Below are positions 20,980 to 28,192 of a stretch of 28,192 bases of DNA, piece after piece. The position numbers were made by a program, and so were the translations under genes. Within the stretch, counting starts at the first letter, position 1. Each line of letters starts with the position of its first letter. This DNA comes from Ichthyophthirius multifiliis. Its lineage: Eukaryota > Ciliophora > Oligohymenophorea > Hymenostomatida. Under the pieces are notes generated by a model. The model was not told the DNA's origin. It was given only the letters and a program-made list of their open reading frames with translations, and ran no database searches. Location of the stretch: assembly GCF_000220395.1 (NCBI RefSeq), contig NW_004086910.1:1-28192 (forward strand), read 5' to 3'.

Positions 20980-23623
20980 ATGGATAACCTAGATTAATAA
21001 TCTCTAGAACTCGAATCATTTCAAAAGCCGGCACAACCCCAATTGGACAATGACATATTTCAAGTCCTTGAAAACTTAACAAAAGTTCAAAACGAGAAAA
21101 CAAAGCGATGTCAATCTTTTAAATAATAAGAAAATATACCCATTCAATATATACAAAACACCCCAAAAGAAGAATTAGTACTTGAACACGTAATCTAATT
21201 TAAACGTCAATTCCAATATTAATTATACTTCGAGGATAAGCGAGAATTATTTTTATACCCAAAAAACGAATGTGATGTCTACAAATTTATATGTACAACC
21301 GTTCGTCCTACAAAACTAGGATTTTTAGAACTTTATGACTATTAATAATGCTCTAAATATTTATCCTAATATATTTAATATGAAGAATTAGATCCTCCAA
21401 ATGAATTTCCTTAAATAATTCCTTCTCCAACTAATGTAGCCGAATGGCAAAAAGGAGACTGTTTTGATTTAAGTATTTTATTATGCTCTTTACTTATAGG
21501 TGTTGGCTATAATGCTTATTGTGTGTACGGGAAGGCTCCGCGTGAAATAACTACAAAAAACGAGTCATAGATGGAATATCTTTTTTTAGATAAAGGTAAA
21601 TATGTAGAATTTGATGATAAAAGGCCAAAAGAAAACACCCAAAACAATGAATTTAACATCAAGAAAAAAATCCCAATAGTCTCAGCTTGGGAAAAGAAAA
21701 AAGAGTAGGAAAGACTAGATGAAATAGCTGAAAAAAAACGCATAGCAATGACCATAGATGATGATGAAGCTGATGAACTAATCGAAGATCCTTATTAAGG
21801 CGAAAGACTTCACTGCTGGGTGCTTATAAGACCTGGTAAAAGGCAGATTGAGAAGAATATCTTCATTGAACCTTCTACGGGAAGGCTTTATTCACCTGAA
21901 AATTCACCTTTTGAGTCTATTGATTGTGTTTTTAATAATATGAATTTTTGGATAAATATGAAGCCTGAATGTGAGGTAAAGAACCTTAATTTTGATGAAA
22001 TGGATACGTCTTTAAATTGGGAATATGTTATGTTGGATACTTTGTAGTTTTAGGGAAGTACTAGTAATGAGGAAGAAGGGAATCCCGATATTATTTTAGA
22101 TGAATAAAAAGATAAATAAAAAAACCCGGAATAAGATTAACTTCAGGATATTGCTTAATTATTAGATATGGCACCCCCTTGGCCTCCTAAAATTTACATT
22201 GACAAGGAAAAATTTATCAAAGGAAGCCCTTTAGGGGAAGGTACATTTTTTTTTAATAGAGTAAAAGTGGATAACTATTCCCCTTATTCTTAAATTAATG
22301 ACGGTTTAGTATAAAAAATCAGTATATATGAAGATTTTAAAAGACTTAAGGTGAAAGAATATAGATATTTTTATAAGCATAGGAGTGATAAATTATCTAT
22401 TAGAAGAAGATTTCCATTCGAATTTAAAACTATAGAAGATTACGAACCTGCTAAATATGAAAATAAATAAATTCCATAAGCAATGTAATAATGGAAATAA
22501 GTTATTTAAATAGACAGACATATGAAAGTTATTAAATATTACCCAAATAGAAATCATGATGGGTTAATTGAAAGATTCGAACTTATAGGATAAAAGACCA
22601 TCCTTTATTACTAAAATAGGGATGACAAAGTCATTTATAGGTCTATTAGGTTTGATCCAAAAAGGACTTCTGGAAATTAAAATAGCGATAAAACTTTTTA
22701 AGATAATCATGTAGGAGATGTTATTATTACTAAAATGACTTAAAAATTTGAAAAAAATCCAAATTATCCAGCTAATGATTAAATTTAAAGAATGGTCATT
22801 GATTTAATTAAAGATAAGGTATTTTTTTTTACTAAATAATACATTTTATTTTTATACAGGTTATTATATAATATCATATGAATGAAGGAGAAATTACTCC
22901 TATAATAAAAATTTATTCAAGAGATACTATGCATGGATTTGCAAAATTAAATGAACCAGGTGGAGATAATAAAATAGATGATCCTTTGGTTTAATTAGAA
23001 AATACAAAAATTGTCAATTTAGAAAAGGAATGCTTAAATTAATTAAAATAATAAGAAAAAATTGCAAAAGATGATGAAGGATAGATGAGAGAAGTAAATA
23101 TTTATATACATATATATATGCATAAATAAAATATTTATAATTAAAAATATAGGAGAAAGTGAAGTTAGAATATACTTTACATGATAAAGCAAGAATAAGA
23201 TTTAATAATTCATTTAAAAAGAATGAAGAAGATATGGCAAAAGATGCAGCCGTAAATGATTATTTATATCCATTTTTGGAGAAAAGAAAACTTTTAGGAG
23301 AACGAGAAATACCCTATTAATAAGCAATAGAAATTAAAAATGAATTCATGTCAAAATTAAAAGAAAGATTTTTATCAAGAGCAGAAATTATTTAAAGAAG
23401 ATTAGAAGAATAAAGATAAATTTTAGACTAGAAAAATTAATAAATATCTAAAAAACCAGAATTAGATTAAAAATTGGCTGAAGAAATTAAAGAAGTAAAC
23501 TTTAAAATAGATATTCTGGAATAAAGAGCGCTTAGATTTGAATCTATGGCACTTCAAAAATATCAAGAAATGGATAATAAATTAAATAATGATGGAAGAT
23601 TAGCAGCTATTCATAGAAAATGA
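20980..23623 (+). CDS. DRC7: Dynein regulatory complex subunit 7
   Basis: Three exons are inferred: 20980-22818, 22860-23093 and 23153-23623, with introns of 41 and 59 nt in phase 0. The product is 847 aa, close to the size of animal DRC7 (CCDC135). DRC7 is a subunit of the nexin-dynein regulatory complex that links doublet microtubules and controls ciliary dynein. The transglutaminase-like domain is clear: GDCFDLSILLCSLLIGVGYN with Cys161, then AYCVYG, and the His-bearing HCWVLIRPGK (His278) followed by FIEPSTG. Further diagnostic segments are FWINMKPECEVKNL, LNWEYVMLDT, MAPPWPPKIY, and RHMKVIKYYPNRNHDGLIERFE, which is typical of the MORN-like middle. A C-terminal coiled coil (MALQKYQEMDNKLNND) ends near IHRK. 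There is no frame disruption, and exon 1 is richer in G and C than anything else in the window, as expected for a constrained, highly expressed gene. Confidence 0.95.
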
Positions 23624-23641
23624 TTAATAAATAAAATAAAA

Positions 23642-23697
<56 letters not shown>

Positions 23698-24303
23698 TTA
23701 CTTATCATGATTATTATTATATTTATTATAATTTTTTATATTAATAATTTACTTTAAAAATATAATTTTTTTTTTTTCTATTTTTTATATAATTTTTTAA
23801 TTATTTTTATTAAAAAAATATATAATTTATATATAAATAATTATTCTTTTAATACATATTTTTTTAGTATTTTTATATATAATTTCTTTTATTTTATTTA
23901 TATTTATTTTATTTGCATATTATCTTTTTTTATTATTAAAAATGAAAAATAATATAATTTTTAATTAAATTTATATTTTAAAATATATATAAAATATTAA
24001 ATTAAAAAAAATATTAAAATTAAAATAATAATAATAATATTTAATAATTAAATTAAAATAAAAATTCATTATAATAATTACATTTATTTTTTAAAATAAT
24101 TATTTAATATTTTAAATATTAATATACAAACATAATTTGTCTTTAAATTAATCTTATAATAATTTTTTTTTAAAAATGATTTAAATTTAACAAATTATTA
24201 ATACAACAATAGAAATAATTATATTTCTAAAATTTATTATATATTTATTATATAATTAATATAAAAAAATATTATAAATAACTAAAAAAATTAAGAAAGT
24301 TAA
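23624..24303. other. Spacer between DRC7 and hydrolase gene
   Basis: AT-only sequence downstream of the DRC7 stop. It begins with the TA microsatellite annotated separately. No gene or motif is seen. Confidence 0.55.
23649..23695. repeat. (TA)n microsatellite after DRC7
   Basis: An uninterrupted TA dinucleotide tract of about 47 bp starts 25 bp after the DRC7 stop codon, in the presumed 3' UTR. It is the longest perfect repeat in the window. Confidence 0.92.
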
Positions 24304-25718
24304 ATGAATATAATAGATTAATTTTAAAATATATGGAAACAATTTTGCAAGCCAATAAGATAAAATTACTCCCTTTTTGATTTAGGTATTTTTAACAAAA
24401 AAAATAAAAATAAACATAAGTATATATATTAAAAAGGACCTCCAATATTCTAAAATGACTTTTGTCAATATAAAAGAACTGATTTTTAATTATAAAACAA
24501 AAAAAATCAAGAAATAGTATGTTCTATTTACGAAAACCCGACTATATAATCAAAATATTGCATTTTATATTTGCATTCATTAAATGGATCACGTATTGAA
24601 AGCAAACATATAGTACAATATGCAATTTAAAATGGTTTTTCATTTGTTTCATTTGATTTTCCAGGATGTGGACTTTCATAAGGAGATTATGTTACTTTAG
24701 GTTATTCTGAGTAAAATGATGTTGAAATAATAATAAATTATATAAAAGAGGTAAAAAAAATACCTTATATATCACTATGGGGACGTTCAATGGGTGCTGT
24801 TACAGCTTTATTATATAGTTAAAAGTACTTAATTTTTAAACTAATAAAAATTTATATATATATATTAATAGATTTCCTTAAAATATTAATTGTATGGCTG
24901 TTGATAGTCCGTTTTTGAACATTAAAAGTGCAGGAATTAATATTATTAAATAAAAGATTGATTTACCTGAGTTTTTATTAGGGAGAGTTATGGAGTTTGT
25001 AAGAGGATAAATTAAAAATAATTTAGATTTTGATATAGAAGATGTAGATTGCGAGAAGAATTTAAATAATAGTAGCGTTCCGGCTATATTTATTGTTTCA
25101 AAAGAAGATAAACTTATTTCTTGTGAAAATTGTAATAATTTATACCAAAAGTATCCATTTTCAAATAAGGAGTTGATTTTTGTTAAAGGGGAACATAATT
25201 AAGAAAGATAATTAGACGTTATTAAATAGATAGTAATGTTTATTAAAAATAATATTAATATGAATAATAATTCTATATTTGAAAAAAGTAAAATAAATTA
25301 AAGTGAGAGGCTTAATTTTATAAAGGATTTATAATAAAATTAATTATAATAAAATTAATTAAAATATAGTAAATCATAAAATCATTAATATTTATATAAT
25401 AGTTAAGGAAATTTAAATTTTTAAAATTATTTAAGAAATAAATCTGGAAGTAAATAATAGATTGAATTTGACTATTAATATTAAGAACTTTAACCAAAAA
25501 AATAACTTATTTTTTCAAAAAATATAATTAAAGATAATATAAAAAATAACTAATTTAATAATAATTAGAAAATATATTAAGAAAATGATGAGAAAAATAA
25601 TAAATAAAATATAATATAAAATAATTATAAATAAATAATTAATGATTATAATTTAAATAAAAATGATTATAATAGCTAATAATATAATAACTAAGATATT
25701 CGTGCTAATACTTATTAA

Positions 25719-25750
<32 letters not shown>

Positions 25751-26201
25751 TAATAATAAAAATAATAATAATTATAATTTTTTTTAAAATATTTAAAAAA
25801 AAAATGATTATAATTATAACTAGAATTAATTAAATTATTAAAATTCTCTAAATAATCATTGCACTAATATTCATTAAAATTCTTAAACTAGTTTAAGTGG
25901 TTTAAATAATTAAAATTCATAGTTTAATTAAAACCGTTTATATTTTTAAGGTTCTTTAATTAATTCAGTTTTTATAAATCACTAAGGTAATTAAATTAAT
26001 TAAACTCCTCATAATAATTAAGATTCCTAACATAATTAAAATTATAAAATTAGTTAAACTAGTTCAAATCATAAAATTTATTAAATTAATTAAGGAAATT
26101 TAAATAACAATTATAATATTAAAAATGTTTAAATTAATATTAGTTAATAATAATAACATAAATTAAATAACCTTTAATCTTAATTTATAAAATTTGAGTG
26201 A
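24304..26201 (+). CDS. Alpha/beta hydrolase (serine hydrolase) with long Asn/Gln-rich tail
   Basis: Three exons are inferred: 24304-24385, 24437-24824 and 24872-26201, giving exactly 599 aa. Residues about 55-275 are an alpha/beta-hydrolase fold of the lysophospholipase/S33-like type common in ciliates. Evidence is LYLHSLNGSRIE, then FVSFDFPGCGLSQGDYVTLG, the nucleophile elbow LWGRSMGAVTA (Ser145 in GRSMG), the acid in IVSKEDKL (Asp236) and the His of GEHNQER (His265). The catalytic triad is complete, so activity is likely; the substrate (ester, lipid or acylated protein) cannot be told. From about residue 285 a 310-residue tail is dominated by Asn, Gln, Tyr, Ser and Lys, including an AAT-encoded poly-Asn stretch near 25712-25770. 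Such prion-like tails are disordered and may drive self-association. No homopolymer correction is needed. There is no signal peptide, so it is probably cytosolic or membrane-attached by other means. Confidence 0.92.
25712..25770 (+). repeat. (AAT)n trinucleotide repeat encoding poly-Asn
   Basis: Eight uninterrupted AAT codons followed by AAA/AAT mixtures lie inside the hydrolase tail and are read in frame as Asn with Lys interruptions. This is a likely length-variable site. Confidence 0.9.
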
Positions 26202-26546
26202 AAAAAAATAAAATATTATAAATTAATAAATAAAAATTAATAGAATAAATAATTTTTATATTAGAAAATAATACTATTATATTTTTAATTTCTTAAATAT
26301 ATTTAATTATTTATAAAAATTTAAGATATATAAATATTTTTAGATATTTTTCCAAATAATATTAAATGAAATACTAAAATAAACAACCTTCTTCAAACTC
26401 TTTTTTTTGTAAATAAAAATATTAATTGATATAACATTATCAAAAATAACAAAAAATAAAATAACAAAAATACATAAACAAATATTTAATAAAAAACATT
26501 ATTCATAATATATATTATTTATAGACCTAATTATTTAAAAATTAAA
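26202..26546. other. AT-rich spacer
   Basis: Lies between the hydrolase stop and the next candidate ATG. It shows no coding signal and no identifiable motif. Confidence 0.5.
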
Positions 26547-27209
26547 ATGAATTAATCTTCAGACAATTATATATTTTTTAATAAACAGAAGTTTAGTATT
26601 GTTAATTTTACGAAACTTTCGATTCTTTTTAATTAAAAATTAAATCTTTTGTATCAAGCTAACCTTAATTTAAATAATGATAAGTTTTTTAATATTTTCT
26701 ATTAAAAAAATTATATTTAAAACATAAATAATCGAAATAAATTTATTGTATATATAGTTTTTGTTTCAAGAACAATTTTAATTGTAATTTATTTTTTTCT
26801 CTAATTGTTTTTTTTTTTTAAAATAAAATATTATTATAAGATTTTTTAAAATAATAAATATGTGAAAATAATGTACTTTTTAGACTTCTTTAATTAACTA
26901 CAAGTAATTGTATATCTCTAATAATATTTTAAATCAACGAATAAAATGAATATATTATAATTTTTATTATAAGATAACATTCAGAAGATACTCCTAATTC
27001 TTTTATAATGGAAGTAAGTAAAATCTAGTTTTTAACAAATTTAGAAAATTTATGAAATAAAGATCTTTAAGAACTTCGTGAATAATTCGTTTTAAAGTTT
27101 TTTTCTATGGAAAATATATATTAAGTTATTATAAAAAAATACAGAAAGAATTTAGTTGGAAAAAAATTATATTAAAATTAATAAAAGAAACTTTAGTGAT
27201 TAAGTATAT
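26547..27209 (+). CDS. Uncertain gene, possible membrane or sensor protein fragment
   Basis: The ATG at 26547 opens a frame with protein-like text (KFSIVNFTKLSILFNQKLN, LLYQANLNLNNDKFF). A GTATAT...ATAAG intron at 26748-26840 is likely. After it, adding one T to the T6 run at 26842-26847 continues into CENNVLFRLLQLTTSN, RQHSEDTPNSFIMEVSKI and QFLTNLENL, then meets TGA at 27053-27055. The same frame goes on with NKDLQELREQFVLKFF. A GTAAGT at 27014 could start a 49-nt intron (to AAG at 27062) that removes the TGA, although the segment before it also looks coding. Alternatively, reading without the first intron gives a hydrophobic segment near 26750-26830. I do not recognise a domain. Exon structure and end are unsettled. 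Confidence 0.35.
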
Positions 27210-28086
27210 AAAATAAATGATTTATTAAAATTCTTATAAATATCAAAATTAAATATATTATTGTATTACTTATAGACATATATAAAAATAAAAATATTCA
27301 AAATTATAATTATATATTGAAATGTAATAACAAGAATAACCAAAACTATTCGTATTATAAATTTGATGAAAAAAAATAAATAAAAAAAGATTTTGAAAAC
27401 ATTTAATTTATATAATTGCTTTTCAAAATAAAAAATTGCAAGAATTTGTTTAAATAAATTTTTTTATCTATGTAAAAAAAAGAAAAAATTTTCTATATAA
27501 AAATATCCAGAAATAGGAAAATAATTAAATATTTCGATTCTTTAGATATAAAATAATTTATTAATATGACATTATATTTTTAAGTATTTAATATTTATAG
27601 CTTATATAATATTTTTTTATTTATATAAATTAAATATTAAATTTATTAATTTAAATTTTTATTAAAAAAAATCTTAATTTTAAGAAAAATAAAAATAAAA
27701 TATTTAATTAATTTGAAAAGAGTTATTATAAAATTAAAAAGTAAAAAATATAAATAATTTTTTTTATTTTATTTATTTAAAAAACTTAAGAATTATTTTC
27801 ATTATTTATGATAGTAAAATAAAAATTTAAATATTACTAATTTATATATTTTTTTTCATTATTTCAGAGTTTAAAAAAAATTATGTTATGTAAAAATTAT
27901 TAAATAATATAAAATTATATAGAAGGTATTAAATTTAAATAAAATAAATCTAATAATTTTATAATAAATACTAAAAAATATTTTTTTTTAATATTATATA
28001 ATTATATAAAATATATGATATATATTAATTTTAACAAGTTATAAAAACTATATAAATAATCTTTTCAAATTTATATATTAAAAATA
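27210..28086. other. AT-rich region with unresolved open frames
   Basis: The left part (to about 27560) still contains peptide-like segments in shifting frames, for example YSYYKFDEKKQIKKDFENIQ and YIKISRNRKIIKYFDSLD. It may be the 3' part of the gene starting at 26547. From about 27560 onward it is plain A/T with no signal. Confidence 0.35.
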
Positions 28087-28192
28087 TCAAATATCATAAT
28101 AATCAAAAGAATCATTATCAAATAAATTTTATTATATCTTTATTTAAGGCTCTGTCTTTTCTAAACAGCAATTTATCATTAGTCTAAATTTA
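28087..28192 (-). CDS. Probable C-terminal fragment of a gene running off the right edge
   Basis: The last 50 bases are clearly less A/T-rich than the flanking sequence. On the minus strand they read, without interruption under the ciliate code, into a TGA at 28089-28087. The terminal residues include CCLEKTEPQIKIQQ and end in an acidic, aromatic tail (FDNDSFDYYDI). About 34 residues are visible, too few to assign a family. It could also be a chance frame. Confidence 0.4.

Noticed and set aside
20792-21103. Open frame on - across the DRC7 start
   Set aside because: The informative part is the reverse of DRC7 codons; the rest is translated A/T spacer.
21516-21755. Open frame on - inside DRC7 and a separate + frame at 21820-22047
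   Set aside because: The first is antisense to DRC7. The second is only a piece of DRC7 between TAA/TAG codons, which encode Gln here.
1-28192. Telomere (G4T2-type) repeats, tRNA or rRNA genes, CRISPR arrays, transposon ends
   Set aside because: I scanned by eye for G-rich tandem repeats, GC-rich cloverleaf-sized blocks and spaced direct repeats and found none. The repeats present are AT or AAT tracts.

Overview
The window reads as macronuclear-type genomic DNA of an oligohymenophorean ciliate, closest in style to the hymenostomes (Ichthyophthirius / Tetrahymena group). It is extremely AT-rich. Long protein-coding frames appear only when TAA and TAG are read as glutamine and TGA is the sole stop. 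Most genes are cut by short AT-rich GT...AG introns of about 40-215 nt. No telomere repeat, rRNA, tRNA, insertion sequence or CRISPR array is recognisable. The species itself is an inference.

Layout, left to right: an unrecognised helix-turn-helix-like gene on + (888-2243); a doubtful coding remnant (about 2595-3120); a large TPR-like protein on - (8046 to 3439, eight exons, 1355 aa); a spacer with one doubtful ORF; a coiled-coil protein on + (9197-10736); a protein kinase on - (12359 to 10811); a Gln/Asn-rich protein on - (13740 to 12504); a predicted single-pass membrane protein on + (14303-15906); a ribonuclease-inhibitor-type LRR protein on - (19581 to 16004, eight exons, 985 aa); a 1.4 kb divergent spacer; the axonemal nexin-dynein regulatory complex subunit DRC7 on + (20980-23623); an alpha/beta hydrolase with a long Asn/Gln-rich tail on + (24304-26201); an uncertain + gene (from 26547); and a probable C-terminal fragment on - at the right edge.

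Genes are tightly packed at 3' ends: convergent pairs are only 74 and 97 bp apart. DRC7 and the LRR gene diverge from a common spacer. DRC7 is a known ciliary axoneme component, and the LRR family is typical of ciliated protists, so co-expression is plausible but not shown.

The most striking property is that six gene models become fully open, with the correct total length modulo 3, only if one A or T is added to a homopolymer run (in one case two). Every correction goes in the same direction. The simplest explanation is base under-calling in the assembly. Programmed -1 slippage or pseudogenes are alternatives. DRC7, the hydrolase and the TPR gene need no correction. I found no convincing new multi-gene system.
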